From the NCBI GenBank assembly GCA_002780705.1, contig PEUP01000085.1, positions 1 through 6,688 on the forward strand: a stretch of 6,688 bases of DNA, in the 5' to 3' direction. This document shows, in pieces, positions 1 through 5,347 of the stretch. The position numbers and the translations under genes were made by a program. Below the pieces are notes generated by a model, which saw only the letters and a program-made list of their open reading frames with translations, was not told where the DNA came from and did not search any database. This stretch comes from Elusimicrobia bacterium CG03_land_8_20_14_0_80_50_18. Lineage in GTDB: Bacteria; CG03. Position 1 is the stretch's first letter, and each line of letters starts with the position of its first letter.

Positions 1-921
1 TATCACCATACCGTCCACATCATAATCCAGCGACTGCCGTTTGAGATTGAATTCCTCAAAAAACTCCAGCATGCCGTCCGCTGAATCAAAGCGGCGGATA
101 TCGGGATTCACCCGGAGGCCCAGAGTTTTAAAATATTCCAGCATCTCGCCGTGTGTACTGATTTTTGCCGGCGGGTCAATGACGCCCGCCTGATAAAGAA
201 AGCAGTCAAGATTTCTCTTAGCGGCTCTGGAAGAATCCAGCAGTTTCATTGTCCCGGCGGCGGCGTTGCGGGGATTGGCAAAGAGCGCCTCTCCCCCGCG
301 CGAGCGCTCCCCGTTGAGCGCGCTGAAAGCGCTGCGGCTCATATACACCTCGCCCCTCACCTCAAGATAAGCCGGAAAATCCCCCGTGAGCTTTTGAGGC
401 ACGGATTTAAGCGTTTTTATATTCTCCGTGACATCGTCGCCTTTCAGCCCGTCGCCGCGGGTGGCGGCAAGCGCGAGTTTCCCTTTTTCATAGGTGAGAG
501 AAATGCCTATGCCGTCTATCTTGGGTTCCACAACGAAAGTCATGGGCCTTCCGCCGGCAAGCTTGCGGTTTCTCTCGAGCCATGTTTTTATATCCTCTCC
601 GCTGTAAGTGTTTTCCAAAGACAGCATGGGCGTTTTGTGCGTGACGGATTTGAACGAGGGCAGCGCCGAGCCTCCGACTTTTTGAGTCGGCGAATCGGCG
701 CTCACAAGAGAAGGATTTTCCTCCTCAAGTTTTTTGAGCTCCGCGTATAAATCGTCGTATTCCCCGTCTGATATTTCAGGGCTGTTTTCCGTGTAATAGA
801 GTCTGTTGTGACGGCGAATCTCATCTCTCAGAAAATCAATTCTTTCCCCCGCGAAAAAGGGGACGTCCTTAATTCTTTTCAGGAAAAAGGGGAAAAAGGG
901 GACGTCCTTAATTCTTTTCAT
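1..921 (-). CDS. ligA: NAD-dependent DNA ligase LigA, N-terminal part (C-terminus outside window)
   Basis: LigA seals nicks in duplex DNA using NAD+ as AMP donor and is normally essential for replication. I translated 307 residues from the ATG at 921 to the window edge. The Ia domain is seen as RRHNRLYY (37-43) and PEISDGEYD (48-56), followed by DSPTQKVGG (77-84). The adenylation domain has the AMP-accepting lysine K134 in EPKIDG (132-137), TRGDG (154-158) plus GDDVTENI (161-168), EVRGE (187-191), NPRNAAAG (216-223), and ends at YDVDGMVI. The OB, zinc finger, HhH and BRCT parts lie outside the window. Oddly, residues 1-23 are encoded by two copies of the GGACGTCC repeat, and DSPTQ ends at residue 80 against 60 in E. 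coli LigA, so the protein is about 20 residues longer at its N-terminus. No clear Shine-Dalgarno precedes the ATG. It is the only in-frame ATG ahead of the Ia domain, and an in-frame TAA lies 27 bp upstream. Confidence 0.95.
   Translation of the reverse strand, partial: MKRIKDVPFFPFFLKRIKDVPFFAGERIDFLRDEIRRHNRLYYTENSPEISDGEYDDLYAELKKLEEENPSLVSADSPTQKVGGSALPSFKSVTHKTPMLSLENTYSGEDIKTWLERNRKLAGGRPMTFVVEPKIDGIGISLTYEKGKLALAATRGDGLKGDDVTENIKTLKSVPQKLTGDFPAYLEVRGEVYMSRSAFSALNGERSRGGEALFANPRNAAAGTMKLLDSSRAAKRNLDCFLYQAGVIDPPAKISTHGEMLEYFKTLGLRVNPDIRRFDSADGMLEFFEEFNLKRQSLDYDVDGMVI
854..921 (-). repeat. Two in-frame copies of the GGACGTCC repeat in the ligA 5' end
   Basis: Near-identical units lie at 854-874 and 893-913, offset by exactly 39 bp (13 codons), with an AAAAAGGGG fragment at 884-892 between them. 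Both are followed on the plus strand by CTTTTCA-type sequence, so the duplicated stretch is about 29 bp. Read in the ligA frame, each copy gives KRIKDVPFF and neither adds a stop. Native sequence next to the insertion (GAAAGAATT, coding for ERI) resembles the GAAAAGAATT at the copy ends, which may mark the target or a duplication of it. Confidence 0.9.
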
Positions 922-954
922 GATGCGTGGCCGCAAAACGCGGTTTTACCCGCA

Positions 955-1026
955 GCAGAGCTTCGCTCTGCCGCTGCTTTCAGCATCCGCCGGTCGGCGG
1001 ACACTTTCAGCGCGCCGGGGCGCGCT
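955..1026 (-). other. Three consecutive GC-rich hairpins between the zinc-ribbon gene and ligA
   Basis: This gap holds three perfect short inverted repeats. On the plus strand they are GCAGAGC-TTC-GCTCTGC (955-971), TCCGCC-GGTC-GGCGGA (986-1001) and AGCGCGC-CGGG-GCGCGCT (1009-1026). Copies of CTTTCAG (CTGAAAG in the transcript) at 977-983, 1004-1010 and 1025-1031 lie next to the stems; the last includes the stop codon of the upstream gene. No U-run follows any stem on the minus strand, so these are not standard intrinsic terminators. They could be an mRNA processing or stability element, or a decayed palindromic repeat element. Confidence 0.55.
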
Positions 1027-1027
1027 T

Positions 1028-1294
1028 TCAGCTTCTTTTTCTTTTGTGACGCCATTTTCTGCATGTCTGGAAATGCGGCACCCACGCGAGAAAAATATTG
1101 CCTTCGTCGTCGGCGCAATTCACCTTGCGGGTGTTAAATGGCCATCTTCTGCCGTTCTTGAGATCTCTCCACACTATCGTCTGCCCGCAGAACTTGCATC
1201 TTCCCGACTGCGTCGCTTCCGTGTCCTGATCAAAAGTACTTTCTATCCTGGACGCGCTGAAACCGCCGAATATCTTTTTCAAAAAACTGCTCAT
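1028..1294 (-). CDS. Small zinc-ribbon-like protein of unknown function
   Basis: This is an 88-residue protein that I do not assign to a named family. Visible are a CxxC at C33-C36 in CKFCGQTIVW, an aromatic stretch NGRRWPFN (47-54), and HxxxC at H74-C78 in PHFQTC. Together these could form one four-ligand zinc site; C60 is a further cysteine. The tail (79-88) is strongly basic. The start is well supported: the ATG overlaps the nusB stop as ATGA, and a perfect AGGAGG sits 9 nt upstream inside the nusB 3' end (1304-1309). No signal peptide or membrane segment is evident, so it is probably cytosolic. Its position after nusB and before ligA suggests cotranscription. A nucleic-acid or housekeeping role is possible but not shown. 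Confidence 0.75.
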   Translation of the reverse strand: MSSFLKKIFGGFSASRIESTFDQDTEATQSGRCKFCGQTIVWRDLKNGRRWPFNTRKVNCADDEGNIFLAWVPHFQTCRKWRHKRKRS

Positions 1295-1692
1295 TTGATC
1301 TTACCTCCTGTCTCCTGCCCGTCTTCCGAAGCTCTGTTCAGAATGCCGTTTATAAAGCCGGGCGATTTCTCCGTTGAATAGGTCTTGGCCAGCTCCACCG
1401 CCTCGTTGATGGCGATGCGCTTGTCTATTTTCATCATCTTCAGCTCGCTGATACCCATCCTGAGAATCAGTTTATCCACCTGTCCTATCCTGCTCAGTTC
1501 CCAGTTCTTGGAGTATCGCGATATGATTTCGTCGCAGAATTCCGTGTTTTCCATAACCGTGTTTACAAAGTCCCTGATAAAACCGAACTGCTTGTCATCC
1601 TCATACTGTGTGAGAAATTCTTCCGGATCCTTGCCCATTGACACTTCATAAAGGCAGTCCAGCACCCTTTTTCTCGCCTGCCTTCTCGTCAT
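1291..1692 (-). CDS. nusB: Transcription antitermination factor NusB
   Basis: NusB is a small all-helical RNA-binding protein that, with NusE (ribosomal protein S10), binds boxA RNA and supports antitermination of rRNA operons. The 133-residue product has the usual length and layout. The N-terminal RRQARKRVLDCLYE (3-16) resembles the family opening. The C-terminal half carries NWELSRIGQVDKLILRMGIS (63-82), followed by RIAINEAVELAKTY and PGFINGILNRAS, the most conserved part of the family. The ATG overlaps the ribH stop by 4 bp (ATGA) without a good Shine-Dalgarno, which points to translational coupling with ribH. ribH-nusB adjacency is common in bacteria. The sequence shows no truncation or missing motif. 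Confidence 0.96.
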   Translation of the reverse strand: MTRRQARKRVLDCLYEVSMGKDPEEFLTQYEDDKQFGFIRDFVNTVMENTEFCDEIISRYSKNWELSRIGQVDKLILRMGISELKMMKIDKRIAINEAVELAKTYSTEKSPGFINGILNRASEDGQETGGKIK

Positions 1693-2147
1693 ATTTTTGT
1701 CATCAGATCCATCATCTCAAGACAGGCATTGGCCGCCGAGGCTCCGCGGTTTCCCGCTTTCGCCCCCGCCCTTTCTATCGCCTGTTCAAGCGTTTCGGCC
1801 GTGACAATACCGTATATAACCGGCATGCCGCTCTTTGTTCCCAACTCGCTGATGCTCTTGGCGAGACTGGCCGAAATATACTCAAAATGAGGTGTGTCGC
1901 CTTTTATCAGAGCCCCGAGACATATAATGCCGTCGTAACCCTTGTCCGTCATGGCTTTGGCGACGGTTCCTATCTCAAAAGATCCCGGCACCCAGACGCA
2001 CTCAATATCCTCGTCGCGCACACCGTGACGGATTAACTCATCCCTCGCCCCGGCCAGAAGCCTGCCCGTTATAAACTCATTGAAGCGGGCCACGCATATC
2101 CCCACTCTTTTTCCCTCACCCTTAAAATTGCCTGTCACTTCTTTCAT
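1689..2147 (-). CDS. ribH: 6,7-dimethyl-8-ribityllumazine synthase
   Basis: RibH condenses 5-amino-6-ribitylaminouracil with 3,4-dihydroxy-2-butanone 4-phosphate to give 6,7-dimethyl-8-ribityllumazine, the substrate of RibE; the family forms pentamers or 60-mer capsids. The 152-residue product has ARFNEFI (20-26), the substrate loop WVPGSFE (52-58), CLGALIKGDTPHFEY (76-90) with the catalytic histidine H87, PVIYGIVTAETLEQA, and GNRGASAANACLEM near the C-terminus. I place the start at the ATG at 2147, because AGGAGG (2154-2159) lies 6 nt upstream; a TTG one codon earlier is less likely. The gene is separated from ribBA by the nuclease gene and has its own likely promoter. Its stop overlaps the nusB start. 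Confidence 0.97.
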   Translation of the reverse strand: MKEVTGNFKGEGKRVGICVARFNEFITGRLLAGARDELIRHGVRDEDIECVWVPGSFEIGTVAKAMTDKGYDGIICLGALIKGDTPHFEYISASLAKSISELGTKSGMPVIYGIVTAETLEQAIERAGAKAGNRGASAANACLEMMDLMTKI

Positions 2148-2153
2148 CAATTA

Positions 2154-2159
2154 CCTCCT
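2154..2159 (-). promoter_or_regulatory. Strong Shine-Dalgarno that decides the ribH start
   Basis: The minus strand reads AGGAGG, then TAATTG, then ATG. The 6-nt spacing to the ATG at 2147 favours it over the TTG at 2150. The same AGGAGGTAA string precedes the zinc-ribbon gene at 1301-1309, so this seems to be the preferred ribosome site of this genome. Confidence 0.8.
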
Positions 2160-2168
2160 CAAGGACAA

Positions 2169-2197
2169 ATTGTAATACAAAATCCCGCTAATTCCAA
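2169..2197 (-). promoter_or_regulatory. Probable sigma70-type promoter for ribH-nusB
   Basis: On the minus strand TTGGAA (2192-2197) and TACAAT (2169-2174) are separated by 17 bp; the matches to consensus are 4/6 and 5/6. A start near 2162 would leave a leader of about 15 nt that contains the AGGAGG of ribH. The promoter would let ribH, nusB and downstream genes be transcribed independently of the FMN riboswitch. It is identified from sequence only. Confidence 0.5.
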
Positions 2198-2229
2198 CAC
2201 TCAATTCCTTTATTCCCCCCGTAGAACGC

Positions 2230-2261
2230 CTCATAAAAGATGCCCTAACTTTTCTTTTTTA
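2230..2261 (-). repeat. Direct repeat, downstream copy (end of the nuclease gene)
   Basis: This 32-bp copy matches 3273-3304 at 29 of 32 positions. It encodes the last residues KKEKLGHLL and the TGA of the nuclease gene. Since YLKTKKEKLGHLL is the normal GTP cyclohydrolase II terminus, this copy is the derived one. Together with its partner it brackets a 1043-bp unit. Confidence 0.85.
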
Positions 2262-3277
2262 ATAATTATTTTTTCCACAGTTTTTTGAATAACCCGTTTA
2301 TCCGGCAGCGATAAAAGATATTTGGAAGCAAAAAGCTTGTTGGAAATCCCCCCTAAAGCATACTCCACCAGCACATGATCTTTTTGCGCGCCTAAAACAA
2401 TGCCCACAGGCTCATTGTCATTTTCAGCTTTTTCTTCTTTTTTGAAATAATTCAGGTATAAATTCATCTGCCCTATGTCCTGATGAGTAATCGCTCCGAG
2501 TTTCAGATCAATTAATACGAAGCACTTTAGAATTCTGTGATAAAATACCAGGTCAATGTAAAAATGCCTGTTATTCAGGCTGATACGATACTGCCTCGCC
2601 ACAAAAGAAAAGCCCTTCCCCATCTCCAGTAAAAAATTCTGCATATTATCTATAATTCTCTGCTCCAGAATTTTTTCAGAATACCGAAAATTTTCAGGAA
2701 TGCCGAGAAACTCTAAAACATAGGGATCTTTTATAATGTCTTCCGGCTTATCTATGTATTGCCCCTTTAGTGCGAGTTTTCGAACGCCTTTTTTATCTTT
2801 GCTTAACGCTATCCTTTCAAAAAGCATGGAATTTATCCGACGCTCCAATTCGCGGGTGCTCCAATGATTTACGGCGCTTTCCCGTTCATAAAAAGCACGG
2901 GCAGCATTATCTTCTATCGAAAGCAAAAGTGTAATATGTGTCCATGATAAAAGTCCGGGCACCGCCTGGACTTTTGGATATTTAAGATAAAATTTCCTGA
3001 ACGCGAATACATTGGATCTGCTGAAGCCTTTGCCGTATTTCCTTCTTAAATCTTTGGCCACCATATCCACCAGGCGCATTCCGTAATCAGCTTTTTCTTT
3101 ACTCGCCTGTTCATACACCACAATATGCCGCCCTATTTCCCAATAAGTTTTGACAAGAATAGTGTTGATCTGCCTATAAGTATTCTGACGAGCTTCAATC
3201 AAAACTGCCCCGATTGAGTCCAGAAGATTTTGATAATTTTTACTTGTTTTTTTTATTTTGGTTTTTTTCAATCTCAT
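2231..3277 (-). CDS. DUF1016 / YhcG-family PDDEXK nuclease, inserted in the rib operon
   Basis: This 348-residue protein resembles the YhcG/DUF1016 family. It has a predominantly helical N-terminal domain (about 15-155, with YWEIGRHIV at 45-53 and YGKGFSRSN at 81-89) and a C-terminal PDDEXK-type nuclease domain (about 185-335). Visible candidate active-site residues are E205, D242 in FYIDLVFYH, D257-x-K259 in FVLIDLKLG, and Q270 in the QMNLYLNYF motif, so the fold appears intact. Family members are presumed DNases often found with mobile or defence genes; the substrate here is unknown and nothing suggests a riboflavin role. The ATG overlaps the ribBA TGA (ATGA). The gene is visibly more AT-rich than its neighbours and ends in a copied ribBA terminus, both signs of acquisition. 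The native C-terminus may have been lost or replaced by KKEKLGHLL. Confidence 0.88.
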   Translation of the reverse strand: MRLKKTKIKKTSKNYQNLLDSIGAVLIEARQNTYRQINTILVKTYWEIGRHIVVYEQASKEKADYGMRLVDMVAKDLRRKYGKGFSRSNVFAFRKFYLKYPKVQAVPGLLSWTHITLLLSIEDNAARAFYERESAVNHWSTRELERRINSMLFERIALSKDKKGVRKLALKGQYIDKPEDIIKDPYVLEFLGIPENFRYSEKILEQRIIDNMQNFLLEMGKGFSFVARQYRISLNNRHFYIDLVFYHRILKCFVLIDLKLGAITHQDIGQMNLYLNYFKKEEKAENDNEPVGIVLGAQKDHVLVEYALGGISNKLFASKYLLSLPDKRVIQKTVEKIIIKKEKLGHLL

Positions 3278-3304
3278 AAAAGATGCCCCAGTTTTTCTTT
3301 TTTA
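3273..3304 (-). repeat. Direct repeat, upstream copy (native 3' end of ribBA)
   Basis: This 32-bp stretch encodes KKEKLGHLL and the stop of ribBA and includes the ATGA overlap that starts the nuclease gene. The copy at 2230-2261 differs at only three positions, all in a 4-nt patch. It is native because conserved GCHII sequence (HYLKTKKEK) runs continuously into it. Confidence 0.85.
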
Positions 3305-4497
3305 GTCTTAAGATAATGACGGCAGTGGGAAGACACTCCCTTAATGCTCAGCGGCAGCCTCTCCACAACGCGCAGGCCGAAACCCGCCAGGCCCTTCACC
3401 TTCAGGGGATTATTTGTCATGAGCCTGATCGTCGTCAAACCGAGATCCGCGAGTATCTGCGCGCCTATTCCGTAATCTCTTAAATCCGCGTCAAAACCCA
3501 GCGCCTCATTGGCCTCGACGGTATCCATGCCCTTGTCCTGCAAAGCGTATGCCTTTATCTTGTTTTCAAGGCCTATGCCCCGCCCCTCCTGCCTCATGTA
3601 GAGCAGGACACCAAGTTTCTCTTTCTCTATTTTTTTCATCGCCACGTCAAGCTGGCTTCCGCAGTCGCATCGCCGCGAATGGAAGACATCTCCCGTCAGG
3701 CACTGCGAATGCACCCTGACCAGCACCTTCTTTTTTCCGCTGACATCGCCTTTCACAAGAGCCACATGCGTGCGGCTCTCAAAATCCTCCTGCAATATCT
3801 TGCTCCTGTAGGAAACCACGGTAAAATCACCGAAGCGCGTCGGGAGCGCCGCCGCCGACACCCTCTCCACTAGTTTTTCCGTCTGCCTGCGCCTCTCTAT
3901 TATCTGTGCGAGGCTTATTATGCGAAGCCCGTGCCGGGCGCTGAATTTCAGAAGATCGGGGAGTCTCGCCATCGTACCGTCATCATTCATTATCTCGCAT
4001 ATCACTCCCGACGGCGTCAGGCCCGCGAGCTTCGCCATATCCACCGCGGCCTCCGTGTGGCCGGCGCGGACGAGCGTGCCGCCCTTCTGGGCCTGTATGG
4101 GAAAAATGTGGCCGGGTGAGACAATATCCGCGGGTTTGGACGAGGGCGAAACAAGAGCCCTCACGGTCTTCGCCCTGTCCGCGGCGCTGATTCCCGTGCT
4201 GATGCCCTTCGCGGCGTCGCAGGAGAGCGTGAAAGCGGCCTCTCTGGGATTTGAGGCGTTAAAACTGCGCGAAAGTATATTGAGGTTCAGCCGCGAAAGC
4301 GCCTTCTCCGTCATCGCCACGCATATAAGGCCGCGGCCGTGAGTTGCCATGAAATTTATCTTCGCCGGGCTTATCTTTGAGGAGGCGCAGACAAGGTCTC
4401 CCTCGTTTTCCCGCGAGGCGTCGTCAACGATGATTATCATCTTCCCCTTGCGGAAATCTTTTACAGCGTCATCTATTGTTGAAAATTTTACAGCCAT
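3274..4497 (-). CDS. ribBA: Bifunctional 3,4-DHBP synthase / GTP cyclohydrolase II
   Basis: RibBA supplies both branches of riboflavin synthesis: RibB makes 3,4-dihydroxy-2-butanone 4-phosphate from ribulose-5-phosphate, and RibA opens GTP to the diaminopyrimidine that RibD uses. The 407-residue product has the RibB domain (about 1-200) with the acidic loop SRENEGDL (28-35), HGRGLICVAMT (53-63), REAAFT (85-90) and RAGHTEAAVD (144-153) with H147. The RibA domain (about 205-407) has the zinc cysteines C266, C277 and C279 in SQCLTGD and RRCDCGSQ, EGRGIGL (304-310), TNNPLKVKGL and the terminal YLKTKKEKLGHLL. Both halves look active. The ATG lies inside the ribE 3' end (10-bp overlap), with AGGAG about 11 nt upstream. 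Downstream it overlaps the nuclease start. Confidence 0.97.
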   Translation of the reverse strand: MAVKFSTIDDAVKDFRKGKMIIIVDDASRENEGDLVCASSKISPAKINFMATHGRGLICVAMTEKALSRLNLNILSRSFNASNPREAAFTLSCDAAKGISTGISAADRAKTVRALVSPSSKPADIVSPGHIFPIQAQKGGTLVRAGHTEAAVDMAKLAGLTPSGVICEIMNDDGTMARLPDLLKFSARHGLRIISLAQIIERRRQTEKLVERVSAAALPTRFGDFTVVSYRSKILQEDFESRTHVALVKGDVSGKKKVLVRVHSQCLTGDVFHSRRCDCGSQLDVAMKKIEKEKLGVLLYMRQEGRGIGLENKIKAYALQDKGMDTVEANEALGFDADLRDYGIGAQILADLGLTTIRLMTNNPLKVKGLAGFGLRVVERLPLSIKGVSSHCRHYLKTKKEKLGHLL

Positions 4498-5090
4498 TTT
4501 TTTAGCTTCTCCTTTGTTATGCCTTCTCCGGGCCTGTTCATGTTGTTCACGATATATCTGGCCAGCGGGTCTGCCTCAAAATTGACCGCGTCGCCGGCTT
4601 TTCTGCCTGACAAATTCGTCCTCTTTACTGTTTCGGGTATCACATTGACGCTGAAAACCCCGCCCGATATCCCCTCAACCGTGAGACTTATCCCGTCAAG
4701 CGCGACCGAGCCTCTGAGAGCGATGAAAGGCGAAAAGCTCTTCTCAAAGGCGAAATGGAGCTTTTTGAAATTTGCCGCGTCTTCCACCTTCACCAGCTTC
4801 ACGCTGCCGTCCACATGGCCGGTCACGAAATGCCCAGAAATATAATCCTCCGCTTTAAGCGGCAGCTCTATATTAACCGTCTTTACCGAGGAAAGATTCG
4901 TCAGCTGAAAAGTCCTGGCCGAAACATCAAAAACAGCCTCGCCTTTTTTCACAAGAGAGGCCGTCAGACACACGCCGTTTACGGCCACGCTGTCCCCGGT
5001 TTTAACCGCGGAAGTGTCCATCCCTACAGTAACGCTTGAGGAACTTCTGTCCCGTATCTCAGCAACTTCCTTTATTATGCCCGTAAACAT
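4488..5090 (-). CDS. ribE: Riboflavin synthase alpha subunit
   Basis: This enzyme dismutates two molecules of 6,7-dimethyl-8-ribityllumazine into riboflavin and the pyrimidine that RibH reuses; it acts as a trimer. The 200-residue product begins with the canonical MFTGII and has two homologous lumazine-binding barrels. The N-terminal one (about 1-88) contains GDSVAVNGVCLT (32-43). The C-terminal one (about 89-185) contains GHFVTGHVDG (86-95), the parallel GSVALDGISLTV (127-138) and FSVNVIPET. The start is certain by homology, but the ATG follows a T-run (TTTTTTTTGAT) with no Shine-Dalgarno: the GGACGTCC repeat cluster reaches to within 5 bp. The stop overlaps the ribBA start. Called ribE in B. 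subtilis and ribC in some E. coli naming. Confidence 0.97.
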   Translation of the reverse strand: MFTGIIKEVAEIRDRSSSSVTVGMDTSAVKTGDSVAVNGVCLTASLVKKGEAVFDVSARTFQLTNLSSVKTVNIELPLKAEDYISGHFVTGHVDGSVKLVKVEDAANFKKLHFAFEKSFSPFIALRGSVALDGISLTVEGISGGVFSVNVIPETVKRTNLSGRKAGDAVNFEADPLARYIVNNMNRPGEGITKEKLKKWL

Positions 5091-5094
5091 ATCA

Positions 5095-5347
5095 AAAAAA
5101 AGGGGACGAAAAAGGGGACGTCCTTAATAAAAAAGGGGACGAAAAAGGGGACGTCCTTAATTTTCTCATAACTTGCTTCCCCTTCCTATTCAAAAAAGGG
5201 GACGTCCTTAATTTTCTCATAACTTGCTTCCCCTTCCTATTCAAAAAAGGGGACGTCCTTAATTTTCTCACAGTTTGTCCCCTTTTTCCTTCACCGTTCT
5301 TCATAATATTAAGGACGTCCCCTTTTTCCTAAGGACGTCCCCTTTTT
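5095..5347. repeat. Cluster of GGACGTCC repeats at the ribD-ribE junction, with 51-bp tandem units
   Basis: Near-complete copies lie at 5109-5128, 5142-5162, 5193-5213 and 5244-5264 in one orientation, and at 5308-5327 and 5331-5347 in the other. Fragments sit at about 5095-5108 and 5130-5141, with an inverted fragment at 5277-5287. From 5141 to 5242 there are two almost identical 51-bp units and a third begins at 5243; each is a repeat copy plus a spacer with CTCATAACTTGCTTCC. The copy at 5244-5263 is a perfect 20-bp inverted match to 5308-5327, so the transcript can form a long stem over a 44-nt loop, ending in U's on the minus strand. The cluster encodes the last RibD residues and stop, and replaces the ribE leader. 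Open frames through it (LRTSPF-rich) are judged non-coding. Confidence 0.92.

Noticed and set aside
151..750. A long plus-strand open frame of 199 codons
   Set aside because: It is antisense to ligA, which has every expected adenylation motif; the plus-strand product shows no recognisable motif.
918..1381. Overlapping plus- and minus-strand frames across the nusB-ligA spacer
   Set aside because: They cross hairpins and real genes in other frames, are compositionally biased (Arg/Ala/Ser) and have no RBS.
2231..3277. A role of the DUF1016 gene in riboflavin synthesis or as an insertion-sequence transposase
   Set aside because: Its motifs are PDDEXK nuclease, not a flavin-pathway enzyme; no DDE, Y1 or serine-recombinase signature and no terminal inverted repeats are seen, so it is called an inserted gene and not an IS.
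5109..5264. CRISPR-like array of regularly spaced repeats
   Set aside because: The spacers between the last copies are identical to each other (51-bp tandem duplication), the copies are too few and short, and other copies lie far away in both orientations; no cas genes are present.
5092..5304. A 70-codon minus-strand frame with LRTSPF repeated
   Set aside because: It is simply the GGACGTCC repeat cluster read through; it has no domain, no RBS and is explained by repeat units free of stops in this frame.
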